This document shows, in pieces, positions 1 through 8,546 of a stretch of DNA of 32,097 nt (the stretch's first letter is position 1; each line of letters begins with the position of its first letter). A model generated the notes under the pieces. It was given only the letters and a program-made list of their open reading frames with translations. It was not told the DNA's origin and searched no databases. The stretch is from the NCBI GenBank assembly GCA_031286245.1, contig JAITUO010000127.1:1-32097 (forward strand). Direction: 5' to 3'. This stretch comes from Coriobacteriales bacterium. GTDB lineage: Bacteria; Actinomycetota; Coriobacteriia; Coriobacteriales; UBA8131. Both the position numbers and the translations under genes were made by a program.

Positions 1-319
1 AATCGTACGTGAACGCCATTTCGTACTAAATTATCGTCTTTTCATGTCACAGCAGGCTTTCTTGGGCAATTCTGGAGTAGGTAGGGCTTGATTGACAACC
101 ATGGATAAATAGAGATAAACAAAGAACCCGTTTGACACTGAACGAGGCAGCCTGTCGTCAAGTGATGCTATCAGCAAAAGAGATGCAATTCGAGATTGTT
201 TGGTGCTAGTGAACTATCAGCCACCAGCTATTATGCACGTGATCGAGTCTGCTGGAGAACTATCGCTTCATTGTCGAAGTGACTATCCTGCTACAGTGAT
301 TCTGCGCTAGACTGAAAGC
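1..319. other. Region upstream of rpe without a recognised gene
   Basis: A frame open from the window edge ends at a TGA at 89-91 and could be the last 29 codons of an upstream plus-strand gene; I do not recognise the peptide. A second open stretch (119-310) has no credible start or ribosome binding site. A TTGACA lies at 92-97 with a weak GATAAA about 16 bp downstream, so it is a possible but unconvincing promoter for rpe. I see no RNA gene here. Confidence 0.35.
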
Positions 320-1075
320 ATGACAGAAAACCTACAGAATACAGGCATCCTGATCGCACCGTCACTACTCAGTGCAGACTTCATGAACTTGTCTCATGAT
401 GTACAAATGATCGAAAAAGGCTTTCCAGATTGGCTGCATGTCGATGTCATGGACGGCCATTTCGTACCCAACCTGACTATCGGTCCACCAGTCATCAAAG
501 CCTTGAAAGCTATCACCGATATACCGCTGGATATCCACCTGATGATCGACAACCCCAGCTACCAGCTGGATTGGTATATCGAAGCCGGAGCCGATTCAAT
601 AACAGTCCACATCGAATGCTTCGGCCAGACTTCTCACATTGCCAACACCCCGGGTACCTCACTTTCAATAAACAGCATCAGCGATCCTGACCTTCTAGCT
701 GAAGTAATCGTTCGTATCCACACCGCTGGCCGTAAGGCAGGCCTCGCTTTGAATCCGGATACACCCGTTGAACTGGCCTTACCTTGGATCGACCAAATCG
801 ATCTAGTGCTGCTGATGAGCGTGCATCCAGGTTTCGGAGGACAGAGCTTCATTCATTCAACTGTGGAGAAGATCGCTACGGTTTCAAAAGCAGCCGCCGC
901 TAACGCACCCGGCTTGTTGATTGAAGTCGATGGCGGTATCAATGCTTCAACTGCTGCCCTGGCAGTAGAGGCTGGCGCTAATATACTGGTAGCTGGCAAT
1001 GCCATATTCGCTGAATCGGATCCCTTGACAGCTATGGCTGATATCAGAGCGGCTGCTACATCACTTGGCAACTAA
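320..1075 (+). CDS. rpe: Ribulose-phosphate 3-epimerase
   Basis: Cytosolic TIM-barrel enzyme of the pentose phosphate pathway that interconverts ribulose 5-phosphate and xylulose 5-phosphate. The family pattern is clear: APSLLSADF near residue 13, HVDVMDGHFVPN at 40-51, HLMI at 73-76, MSVHPGFGGQ at 166-175 and EVDGGIN at 202-208. The expected metal ligands and acid/base residues are present as H40, D42, H73 and D204. At 251 residues it is about 30 longer than usual. The excess is an insert at about residues 100-128, between the HIE strand and the helix before LNPDTP. The ATG has only a weak upstream GAAAG. It is first in a co-directional series running to priA; in many Bacillota rpe lies near priA, def, fmt and thiN. 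Confidence 0.95.
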   Translation: MTENLQNTGILIAPSLLSADFMNLSHDVQMIEKGFPDWLHVDVMDGHFVPNLTIGPPVIKALKAITDIPLDIHLMIDNPSYQLDWYIEAGADSITVHIECFGQTSHIANTPGTSLSINSISDPDLLAEVIVRIHTAGRKAGLALNPDTPVELALPWIDQIDLVLLMSVHPGFGGQSFIHSTVEKIATVSKAAAANAPGLLIEVDGGINASTAALAVEAGANILVAGNAIFAESDPLTAMADIRAAATSLGN

Positions 1076-1103
1076 CTCTGCAAATGAAAATGGACACTGA
1101 AAA

Positions 1104-2297
1104 ATGACCGACTTAACTTCAGTGACTGGTCGAGTTTATCTGGATCATGCCGCTACTACTCCACTTCGCCCGGAGGTATATGAAGCAATGCTGCCTTGGC
1201 TGGGTTTGGCAGCAGATGGAAAATTTGGTAACGCCTCGACTCTCAGTGCTGAAGGCAAGCTGGCGCGTCAGGCTTTGGAGTCAGCCCGCGCAACCATTGC
1301 TCAATCAATCGGAGCATCTCCATTAGAGGTCATTTTTAACTCAGGCGGCACGGAATCCAACAACGCCTTGTTGTTTGGTATAACTGGCGGAGTCAGAAGT
1401 AAGCTCGGTGAAAAACGCGGAGGCAACCGTATCGTCTCTTCAGCTATTGAGCACCATGCAGTACTGGAACCTGTCAAAGCCCTGCGCCGTAATGGTTGGC
1501 AGGCTGAGTTGGTCAAACCGACCCGAGATGGCTTGATTGAGCCAGCAGCTTTGGAGGCTCTGCTCGACACAGTTGCCAATGAAACTACCACCCTGGTCAG
1601 TATGATGACAGTAAACAACGAGATTGGCACAATCCAACCAATCGCCAATTTGTCTCACATCAGCCACAATCATGGTGCTCTATTTCATACAGACGCAGTA
1701 CAGGCTCTGGGCAAGATGCCCTTTGATGTACACCAACTCGGAATCGATGCTGCCAGCTTCTCAGCCCACAAAATCGGTGGACCCAAAGGGGTGGGGGCTT
1801 TCTACCTACGCTCGTTGACCCCATTTATATCCCAACAACATGGCGGAGGACAGGAACGGGGCTTGCGTTCAGGCACCGCCAATGTAGTTGGAGCTATCGG
1901 TTTTGCCAAAGCCCTGGAGCTGGCAACAATTGAACAGACAATAGAAGTAACCCGGTTAAATGACCTGATAGACAGATTGACCGGCAAACTCATGCAATCC
2001 TGTCCCTGCGTCCAGTTGACAGTTAGCTCTCAAGCTAAACGCTTGCCGAATATCCTTTCAATCCTTGTTGAAGGTTTTGAGTCCGAAAGCCTGATACTCA
2101 AATTGGATGAACAGGGATTTGCTATATCTGGCGGCTCGGCCTGCTCCACAGGATCATTGGAACCAAGCCATGTGTTGCTGGCGATGGGACTCAGTCGCAA
2201 GCAGGCTCAAAGCGTGCTACGGATCTCGATTGGGCACTCAACAACCGCAGTCCAGATTGACAGTTTTGTCAGAGCCCTCGCTCAGATTGTCCGATGA
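1104..2297 (+). CDS. Cysteine desulfurase, NifS/IscS type
   Basis: PLP-dependent fold-type I enzyme that takes sulfur from L-cysteine as an enzyme persulfide, for Fe-S clusters, tRNA thiolation or other sulfur uses. Visible elements are YLDHAATTP (12-20), SGGTESNN (80-87), the ring-stacking histidine in EHHAV (around H117), HTDAVQ (195-200) with the PLP-contacting Asp197, the Schiff-base lysine in SAHKIGGPKG (K223), and the active-site loop GGSACSTG with C347. Its 397 residues match the family. No IscU, ThiI or other dedicated acceptor lies beside it, so its route is not fixed by context. It starts 28 bp after rpe with only a weak ribosome binding site. SufS is less likely because the motifs follow the group I NifS/IscS pattern. 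Confidence 0.93.
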   Translation: MTDLTSVTGRVYLDHAATTPLRPEVYEAMLPWLGLAADGKFGNASTLSAEGKLARQALESARATIAQSIGASPLEVIFNSGGTESNNALLFGITGGVRSKLGEKRGGNRIVSSAIEHHAVLEPVKALRRNGWQAELVKPTRDGLIEPAALEALLDTVANETTTLVSMMTVNNEIGTIQPIANLSHISHNHGALFHTDAVQALGKMPFDVHQLGIDAASFSAHKIGGPKGVGAFYLRSLTPFISQQHGGGQERGLRSGTANVVGAIGFAKALELATIEQTIEVTRLNDLIDRLTGKLMQSCPCVQLTVSSQAKRLPNILSILVEGFESESLILKLDEQGFAISGGSACSTGSLEPSHVLLAMGLSRKQAQSVLRISIGHSTTAVQIDSFVRALAQIVR

Positions 2298-2344
2298 TGC
2301 CAAGTGATGAGTCCTTTCTTACCCTGGCTTAACAGCGCTCTGTT

Positions 2345-3274
2345 ATGCTTGACAACATGCAACTGATTGACACCCATACCCACACAGTTTACTCCGGACA
2401 TGGCGAAGGAACGCCTCAGGACCTGGTCAAGGTCGCGCTGGACAAAGGTCTCAGTACATTGGCAATCACCGAGCATCTACCGCTACCAACACAACTGGAT
2501 CCGGATGGTACCTTCTCAATGCTGCCTGCTCAGGTGGATGAGTACACCAGCGAAATTGATACAGCTAGAGAGCTCGTCCATCATATCGACGCTACACCAG
2601 CTGCAAATCTCGAAATCATCTGCGGGGTGGAGGTAGATTGGCGGCAAAGCGCAGAAGAGTTTATCCTCAATCAACTTGGGCTGGACAATCGTGGCTTGGG
2701 TAAGTCTAGTACCACCTCGTCCGGCACTACCAGCGCCAAACCTCGCTACCAATTGATCCTTGGCAGTGTTCATATGTTAACGGGAGAAAACCCTCTCGAC
2801 CCCCTCGATTATTGGCCGCTCGACTACATTGGCACAATCGATGGCTGGTACCAGCGCGGAGTGCGCTATGTTTGGGAGCAATACGTGCGTTTATGGCTCG
2901 ACGCTGTCACGAGCCGAGTGCCTTTTGACATCATGTCCCATCCTGACTTGCCGAAAAAGCTCGGTTTTCATCCCGACTTCGATGCATCCAGTTTATGGAT
3001 GCAGATGGCTGATGCAGCAGCGGCAAAAGGTGTGATGATCGAGGTTAATACTTCCGGATTGTTCTATGCGAGTAAAGAGGTGTTTCCCTGCCCACAATTA
3101 CTTGAGGAGTTTTGTCGGGCTGGTGTTCCCTGTACGATCTCGTCAGATGCCCACAGTCCAGCCAATGTCAACCGGGCATATGCAGAAGGTATCAAAGCGA
3201 TGTTGGATGCCGGTTATCAAAAGGTCACCATACCTACCGCTGATGGTGACCGACGTGAGATACCCTTGGTTTGA
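2345..3274 (+). CDS. PHP-domain phosphoesterase, histidinol-phosphatase (HisJ/HisK) like
   Basis: A PHP-superfamily metal-dependent phosphatase. The metal-binding signature is complete: IDTHTHT (8-14), AITEHLPLP, GVEVDW, LGSVHML, MSHPDLPKK and ISSDAHSP near the C terminus. The 309-residue length, slightly above the usual 260-280, suits histidinol-phosphate phosphatase, which makes histidinol in histidine synthesis. No other his gene is present, so another phosphomonoester is possible. A hydrophilic Gly/Ser/Thr-rich insert precedes LILGSVHM. The first ATG and a second at 2357 both lack a good Shine-Dalgarno; the second would begin MQLIDTH, closer to typical N termini. It lies 47 bp after the cysteine desulfurase and 56 bp before the lipid kinase. 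Confidence 0.85.
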   Translation: MLDNMQLIDTHTHTVYSGHGEGTPQDLVKVALDKGLSTLAITEHLPLPTQLDPDGTFSMLPAQVDEYTSEIDTARELVHHIDATPAANLEIICGVEVDWRQSAEEFILNQLGLDNRGLGKSSTTSSGTTSAKPRYQLILGSVHMLTGENPLDPLDYWPLDYIGTIDGWYQRGVRYVWEQYVRLWLDAVTSRVPFDIMSHPDLPKKLGFHPDFDASSLWMQMADAAAAKGVMIEVNTSGLFYASKEVFPCPQLLEEFCRAGVPCTISSDAHSPANVNRAYAEGIKAMLDAGYQKVTIPTADGDRREIPLV

Positions 3275-3330
3275 CCAGAGCTCAAATAGAGTCAACCAGA
3301 TTTCCGAGCAAAGCTATCAGGAGTTAAAAC

Positions 3331-4257
3331 ATGCAAAACATCGAGCACATCACTGTATTGGTCAATCCGGCTGCTGCCAATGGCAATGGACACACCGAGT
3401 GGCTACGTTTACAGCCACACTTTGAGGAGGCATTCTTCAACAGCCGTATCGATGTCATTGAAACCGTGAACCGAGAGCATGCCACTGCTCTTGGAGAGTC
3501 TTTAAACACCGAAATGATCATCTCATTGTCCGGAGACGGTGCAATCCTGGATATTACCCAAGGCTTAATGCGCCGTCCGAGCGATGCCCGTCCATTACTG
3601 GCTGTTGTCCCGATCGGTTCCGGCAACGATTTCGCTAAGGCTCTGGGAGTGCCGATGAATCCCTGGCTGGCTATCAGCCGCCTGATGCGTGGTCAGCGGT
3701 CATTGATCGATATCGGAAATGTCAATGGACGCTACTTCCTGAACACCTTGAGTTTCGGGGTCGATGCAGTTATTGCCGACCGCACTACTGAACTGCGAAA
3801 ATCCACTCGTCGCCGCGGTTTCATGTTATATGCCCAGGCAGCTGTCGGGGCGATCATCAAAGACCTCAAAGCGCATCACTACAAGATGATGATCGATGGA
3901 GAATACCTCGAACGTGATTTATTAATCTGTGCAATCCAAAACGGCCCCTATTACGGTGGTGGTTTTAAGGTCGCACCGCGTGCTCTGCTTGACGATGGCT
4001 TGTTTAACATTTGCATGGCTGGTCAGACCTCTGCTCCTGCCGCCCTTTATTACATGACTCGAATCGCTCAAGGAACCCATGAAAAGCTAAAAATCGTCGA
4101 AACCCGTAAGGCTGCTCGTATCAGCCTTGACTTCAGTGCCCCGATTGCTGCTCAATGCGATGGAGAATCGCTCGAAGCACAGGTTAATGAAGTCGGCGAT
4201 TGGCATTTTGATATCGAATTGCTTCCACAGACACTAGAAGTGGTGAGTATGCGGTGA
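3331..4257 (+). CDS. Diacylglycerol kinase-like lipid kinase (DAGK catalytic family)
   Basis: Member of the DgkB/YegS lipid kinase family, which phosphorylates diacylglycerol or related lipids at the inner membrane face, often to recycle diacylglycerol. It shows VLVNPAAANGNG at the N terminus, the nucleotide-binding motif as LSGDGA (family consensus GGDGT, so two positions differ), VPIGSGNDFAKALG, then YFLNTLSFGVDA and KVAPRALLDDGLF, typical of the second domain, and a CDGE near the end. The length of 308 fits. A GGAG lies 8 bp before the ATG. Its TGA overlaps the first annotated GTG of priA by 4 bp, so the two genes may be translationally coupled. The lipid substrate cannot be read from sequence. 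Confidence 0.9.
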   Translation: MQNIEHITVLVNPAAANGNGHTEWLRLQPHFEEAFFNSRIDVIETVNREHATALGESLNTEMIISLSGDGAILDITQGLMRRPSDARPLLAVVPIGSGNDFAKALGVPMNPWLAISRLMRGQRSLIDIGNVNGRYFLNTLSFGVDAVIADRTTELRKSTRRRGFMLYAQAAVGAIIKDLKAHHYKMMIDGEYLERDLLICAIQNGPYYGGGFKVAPRALLDDGLFNICMAGQTSAPAALYYMTRIAQGTHEKLKIVETRKAARISLDFSAPIAAQCDGESLEAQVNEVGDWHFDIELLPQTLEVVSMR

Positions 4258-4348
4258 GTCCAGATGGGGAGAAGACCACATCCCAGGCGGCAGCTGATCA
4301 GAGCACGACTGCGGTGAGTCCAGATGGGGAGAAGACCACATCCCAGGC
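4250..4348. repeat. 39-bp perfect direct repeat, period 60 bp, at the kinase/priA junction
   Basis: Copies at 4250-4288 and 4310-4348 are identical, so the priA reading frame begins with the peptide SPDGEKTTSQA twice. Each copy carries a GTG that could start priA (4254 and 4314). The first overlaps the stop codon of the lipid kinase gene. Confidence 0.95.
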
Positions 4349-6695
4349 AGTCAATGCCGACGCTGCATCACCAGTAGGCCTTGCAACGGTAACCTCTAAA
4401 CTACTCTTTGCCCAGGTCATAATAGACATCCCCACACGTGCCCTGGACACCCCGTTTGACTATCTGATCCCTGAAGAGTTGGTTTCATCAGTGGAAGTTG
4501 GTTGTTCGGTGTTGGTCAGTTTCAACAACCGGCCAGTTCTTGGATATGTAGCCTCAATCAACTCGAATCCTTCTACAAACCTGGATCCAAAAAAGTTGAA
4601 ACCGATCAGAGAGGTCTTATCCACATCTTTTTTCTCCAGCCAGCAATACCAGTTGGCTACTTGGATTGCCCGTGAATACATGGCACCTTTGAGTGAGACT
4701 ATCCGATTGCTCACTCCACCAGGTTCGACTCCTCGAATAAAGAAGGATGCTGGCGGAAGCTGGCAGTTAGAGCATGCTGGTGTCGGCCCGGTCGATGACC
4801 GCTGGGTGAGGCTCAGCGAGGCTGGAGCGGGGTACCAACCGTCAGCTAAAGCCGTCAGACAGCGTGCGATCCTGGATGCGTTGAAAGCAGGAGAGCTGAA
4901 GGTCTCCGAGCTCGGGTTGGCTGTTGAAAGTGCCGTAGTTGCATTAAAGTCGCTGGAGAAGAAAGGCGTGGTGGTTGTCGAAAGCCGGCGACGGATGCGT
5001 GGTGTTGCGCCGGTTTTACCTGCCAGCCAGGACATCCGTGACCTGACTCAAGGTCAACGTGATGCTTTAACAGCCATCAATCTAGCCTTGGCTGAGTTGA
5101 CAGACGCAAGCCACTCGCTCGTTGTGCAACCTCTCAAGCCTGCTCCCCTGCCGATTCTGCTGGACGGCATCACCGGATCAGGTAAAACTGAAGTCTACCT
5201 GCAGGCGATCCGGAGAGTCCTTGAACAAGGCGGTACTGTCATCGTGTTAGTGCCAGAGATATCTCTGACGCCACAAACTGTCGCTCGCTTCCGCTCCCGC
5301 TTTGGTGAACAGGTGGCTGTTCTCCATTCACGCCTCTCCGCTGGTGAGCGTTTCGACCAGTGGGATCAATTACGCAGCGGAACCGCCCGCGTAGCTGTCG
5401 GAGCCCGCTCGGCTTTGTTTGCTCCCGTAAAAGATCTCAAGTTGATTATCATCGATGAGGAACACGAAGGATCATACAAGCAAGGATCAGCTCCCCGCTA
5501 TGTCAGTCGCGACGTGGCTATACGCCTGGCTAATATCTCTGGAGCCTTATTGGTCTTAGGCAGTGCAACTCCATCAATGGAATCCCTGGCCGCTGTCAAG
5601 CGTGGACAGATGTTGCATCTGCGATTGCCTGAACGTCCGAACGGCTTGCCCCTGCCGCCTATCAAAGTAGTCGATTTGTCCGCGGAGTTCCGCTCTGGTA
5701 ATAAGTCGATGTTTTCTGATGACTTACGCGAAGCATTATTGCAGACTGTCCAGCGCTGTGAAAAAGCCGTATTGTTATTAAACCGCCGTGGCTTTGCCTC
5801 CTTTTTACTTTGTCGCGACTGTGGTTATGTGCCAATGTGTGAAGGTTGTTCCACTTCGTTGACCTTCCATGAGCATCCACCGCGCCTGGTCTGCCATCAT
5901 TGTGGTGCACGGCAGGCTGCACCCGTGACCTGCCCGGAATGTCATTCTCCATACCTCCGCCAGCTGGGCCCTGGTACTCAGTTTGCCTACGACCAACTGG
6001 TCTCATTGCTGCCGACGGATACACCGATCATCCGCATGGACGCCGATAGTACTCGCGGGCGTTATGGTCATGAGAAGCGCCTCGAAGAATTCGCCGCAGC
6101 CAAGTATGGGGTGCTGCTCGGAACCCAGATGATCGCCAAGGGACTGGACTTCCCGGAGGTCACACTGGTCGGTGTTCTGATCGCCGACACTGCCCTCAAG
6201 CTACCAGACTTCCGTGCTGCTGAACGTACCTACCAACTGCTCGAACAGGTCGCAGGCCGTGCCGGTCGCGCTGATAAGGACGGACGCGTTATCGTTCAGA
6301 CTTACTGGCCCGAACATCTAGCCATCCAAGCCGCTGCTCAACATGACCGGAATCTGTTGCTGTCAGAGGAAGAAACCTTACGCCGCAAGTTCGCTTACCC
6401 GCCATATGCCCGCTTAGCGAATGTTTTATTATGGGGAGAAGACCTTACAACTGTTCGCCAAGCGATTGAATCCCTGGCAGATTTGTTGAGAGACAACCTA
6501 CCTGCTGAAACCAAGCTGTTAGGGCCCAGCCCTTGTGTGATCTCCCGACGACAACGCCAGCATCGTTGGCACATGCTTATCAAAGCTCCCTTGGACAGCG
6601 ATCTACCCAGGTGGCTGACAGAGGCTCTTGGTAGTATGAAGCCGTTTGCCGGTGTCAATCAGGCAATCGACATCGACCCCTATGACATGATGTAA
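4254..6695 (+). CDS. priA: Primosomal protein N', replication restart DNA helicase
   Basis: PriA recognises abandoned replication forks and reloads the replicative helicase through the primosome. The ORF has 813 residues. Residues 1 to about 50 are a low-complexity extension encoded by a 60-bp duplication and are not part of the family fold, which begins around LFAQVIIDIP (51-60). After the 3'-DNA-binding and winged-helix regions come Walker A GSGKT (308-312), DEEH (401-404), GSATP, and eight zinc-binding cysteines (C520, C523, C529, C532, C547, C550, C560, C563). The helicase C-terminal motifs LGTQMIAKGLDFP and QVAGRAGR follow. The GTG at 4254 overlaps the kinase stop. The GTG at 4314 or the TTG at 4380 could be the real start; no clear ribosome binding site decides. 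Confidence 0.95.
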   Translation: MSPDGEKTTSQAAADQSTTAVSPDGEKTTSQAVNADAASPVGLATVTSKLLFAQVIIDIPTRALDTPFDYLIPEELVSSVEVGCSVLVSFNNRPVLGYVASINSNPSTNLDPKKLKPIREVLSTSFFSSQQYQLATWIAREYMAPLSETIRLLTPPGSTPRIKKDAGGSWQLEHAGVGPVDDRWVRLSEAGAGYQPSAKAVRQRAILDALKAGELKVSELGLAVESAVVALKSLEKKGVVVVESRRRMRGVAPVLPASQDIRDLTQGQRDALTAINLALAELTDASHSLVVQPLKPAPLPILLDGITGSGKTEVYLQAIRRVLEQGGTVIVLVPEISLTPQTVARFRSRFGEQVAVLHSRLSAGERFDQWDQLRSGTARVAVGARSALFAPVKDLKLIIIDEEHEGSYKQGSAPRYVSRDVAIRLANISGALLVLGSATPSMESLAAVKRGQMLHLRLPERPNGLPLPPIKVVDLSAEFRSGNKSMFSDDLREALLQTVQRCEKAVLLLNRRGFASFLLCRDCGYVPMCEGCSTSLTFHEHPPRLVCHHCGARQAAPVTCPECHSPYLRQLGPGTQFAYDQLVSLLPTDTPIIRMDADSTRGRYGHEKRLEEFAAAKYGVLLGTQMIAKGLDFPEVTLVGVLIADTALKLPDFRAAERTYQLLEQVAGRAGRADKDGRVIVQTYWPEHLAIQAAAQHDRNLLLSEEETLRRKFAYPPYARLANVLLWGEDLTTVRQAIESLADLLRDNLPAETKLLGPSPCVISRRQRQHRWHMLIKAPLDSDLPRWLTEALGSMKPFAGVNQAIDIDPYDMM

Positions 6696-6714
6696 ATATA
6701 ACTTGATGAATTGA

Positions 6715-6774
6715 GGCAGCGCAGCTGCCGAAGAGCGCAGCGTTAAGCTGCCGAAGAGCACAGTGTTAAGCTGC
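6715..6774. repeat. Hairpin plus 23-bp tandem repeat downstream of priA
   Basis: GGCAGC (6715-6720) and GCTGCC (6724-6729) form a tight hairpin. Overlapping it, a 23-bp unit starting AGCTGCCGAAGAGC occurs at 6723-6745 and 6746-6768 with two differences, and a six-base third start follows. Additional 5-bp stems arise inside the repeat. There is no T tract directly behind, so termination of priA here is only possible. Confidence 0.8.
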
Positions 6775-6854
6775 GCGTCAATTTTGGTTCATTTGGTTCA
6801 TTTTGTCTTCCTTTGCTTGACTTCCATGTAACTGTATAGCCTATAAATTGGCAA

Positions 6855-7047
6855 TCCTGGGAATTTCGGAGTTTCTGGCCAAAAAGGGCTCTCATGTAGG
6901 GCTGTTTGGTCTGTTTTGCGAGATCTGGTTTTCTCCACAATTTAAAAGCGCAGGTAGATGAGTTGTGACAAAATTCTATTTGTGTGAAATCTATAGAGAA
7001 CTATACATGAGAGCCCTTTTTGGCCAGAAACTCCGAAATTCCCAGGA
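6855..7047. repeat. 193-bp element with perfect 44-bp terminal inverted repeats
   Basis: Bases 6855-6898 are the exact reverse complement of 7004-7047, with 105 bp between them. The arms contain AAAAAGGGCTCTCATGTA and its complement. I see no target-site duplication at the ends and no transposase inside, so it could be a miniature inverted-repeat element or an invertible segment. It fills most of the 504-bp gap between priA and the metallo-beta-lactamase gene. An ORF at 6965-7225 crosses the right arm and is probably not a gene. Confidence 0.9.
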
Positions 7048-7199
7048 AATGCTTGTCAAACGCACAGAAAAGCCAGTTATGGTGGTCAATTTAAAGAGTC
7101 AGAGTAAACAGAAACACAGCAATTGCATCGGTAATAAAACCCAGTTTGACATGTTGCGTTACTCTGCTATCGGTATAGTATTGAATACAAGGAGGCCGC

Positions 7200-7784
7200 A
7201 TGGAAATCGTCACTCTGACACATAAACACACCTACAGTTATCTAGTCAAAGGCAGCCAGCAATGGTTGATGTTTGATGCTGGTTGGCCTGACTCTTTTGT
7301 CCCCTTTGCGCGAAGTATGAAAGAGCAAGGTGTCCGTATCAAAGATATCCAACATTTCGTTGTCTCGCATTTTCACATGGACCACGCTGGTTTGACCCAA
7401 GTCCTTAAAGATTATGGAGTCGGTTTCTTATTACATGAATGTCAGGTAGGCGCGACTGGAGCTATGAATGATTTCTTCACCAAGCATCCGGATGCAGATT
7501 ATCGCCCTATCACTGAGACTAACAATCAGTTAGTAACATCGGCAGAGAGCCGCGAGTTACTTAAGCAAATGGGAATAGACGGTGAGATCATACACACTCC
7601 AGGGCATTCACCAGACAGTGTCACATTAATCATTGATAACCTCTTTGCCTTTGTCGGCGACCTGCCCGGTATTGAGCTTGCTTCAGGATTTGGCAGTGTT
7701 GAAATGGAGGACAGCTGGTTAAAGATTCTCAGTTATGGAGTAAAAACTGTTTATCCTGCCCATGCAGATATATATCACGTGTAA
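7200..7784 (+). CDS. Metallo-beta-lactamase fold hydrolase
   Basis: A 194-residue cytosolic MBL-fold protein, short for the superfamily. The first metal motif is intact as HFHMDH (H57, H59, D61, H62), followed by HTPGHSPDS with H137, VGDLPG with D155 and a C-terminal PAHAD with H189, so both metal sites can be built. The N-terminal strand reads YLVKGSQQWLMFDAGWPDS, as in hydrolases of the glyoxalase II/lactonase type. The substrate cannot be assigned. AAGGAGG seven bases before the ATG makes the start secure. A TTGACA at 7146-7151 with TATAGT at 7174-7179 is poorly spaced (22 bp). It is monocistronic, next to the 193-bp inverted-repeat element and convergent with the bacteriocin ABC genes. 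Confidence 0.85.
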   Translation: MEIVTLTHKHTYSYLVKGSQQWLMFDAGWPDSFVPFARSMKEQGVRIKDIQHFVVSHFHMDHAGLTQVLKDYGVGFLLHECQVGATGAMNDFFTKHPDADYRPITETNNQLVTSAESRELLKQMGIDGEIIHTPGHSPDSVTLIIDNLFAFVGDLPGIELASGFGSVEMEDSWLKILSYGVKTVYPAHADIYHV

Positions 7785-7871
7785 AATCGCCAATCATTGC
7801 AAAGGGCAGCAAGGTTTTTCCAATTGTGCTTGAATAGCTGGCTCAAAGATCAGCCAGAGCGAGTAATAAAA

Positions 7872-8546
7872 TCAGTCAAGAGAGATAATCCGATCAGCCA
7901 TAGTTAGGACAGCAGGATCATGCGTGGCGATGATGATTGTCTTGCCATGAATTCTAGTTCCACAGAGGATCTTTAACACTTCATCACGGTTTTTTGGATC
8001 TAGAGAGCCGGTGGGTTCGTCAGCAAGAATTAGTTCGCTTGTTTGTACCAGCAGACAGGCTAATGCGAGCCGCTGTTGTTCACCGCCAGACAACTCGAAG
8101 ACTTTCTGCTTTTCTATTCCCTGTAGACCAACAATGCTGAGAGCCTCGTGTCGCTTCTGGCGGCGATCTCGCTTTGGGGTATCAGAATAACGTTGAGCCA
8201 GTATCATGTTTGCCTCAACTGAGTCCTGGTCAATTAAAGCAGCGTTTTGAAACAGGTAGCTGATCTTTTTTTGAAGGTAGCTCTGTGCTATGGAAGATCT
8301 GAGTTTAGGTGAAGGCCTACCAAAGAGCTGAAGAGTGCCGCTATCAGCTATGTCAAGCAAGCCGATGATATTCAGTATTGTCGATTTACCTGCTCCACTT
8401 CTGCCTGTTATTGCTACTATTTCCCCTTTTTTTACAGATAGATTGAGAGCATTCAGTACTTTTTTATCTCGGTATGATTTACTCACTCTTTCCATTTCTA
8501 CAACTGATTCGACACTCGCTTGTTGATAGGCTTGTGATTGATTCAC
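7872..8546 (-). CDS. ABC transporter ATPase of a lactococcin 972-type locus
   Basis: Energises the adjacent permease. In 224 residues it has Walker A GRSGAGKST (48-56), Q-loop Q100, signature LSGGEQQR (152-159), Walker B LILADE (172-177) and the switch histidine in ATHD (H209). This MacB/LolD-like short ATPase is the usual companion of the large lactococcin 972-associated membrane protein. It begins with GTG, which shares one base with the permease stop (TAGTG), behind AAAGGAG at good spacing, so the two are co-translated. By family knowledge the pair exports the bacteriocin or gives self-protection; which one is not settled by sequence. Confidence 0.9.
   Translation of the reverse strand: MNQSQAYQQASVESVVEMERVSKSYRDKKVLNALNLSVKKGEIVAITGRSGAGKSTILNIIGLLDIADSGTLQLFGRPSPKLRSSIAQSYLQKKISYLFQNAALIDQDSVEANMILAQRYSDTPKRDRRQKRHEALSIVGLQGIEKQKVFELSGGEQQRLALACLLVQTSELILADEPTGSLDPKNRDEVLKILCGTRIHGKTIIIATHDPAVLTMADRIISLD

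Noticed and set aside
6855..7047. Simple intrinsic terminator of priA
   Set aside because: The arms are 44 bp long with a 105-bp loop, far outside terminator geometry, although the right arm does contain CCCTTTTT.
6965..7225. 86-codon plus-strand ORF ahead of the metallo-beta-lactamase gene
   Set aside because: It starts inside the 193-bp inverted-repeat element and overlaps the well-supported start at 7200; it has no ribosome binding site or recognisable domain.
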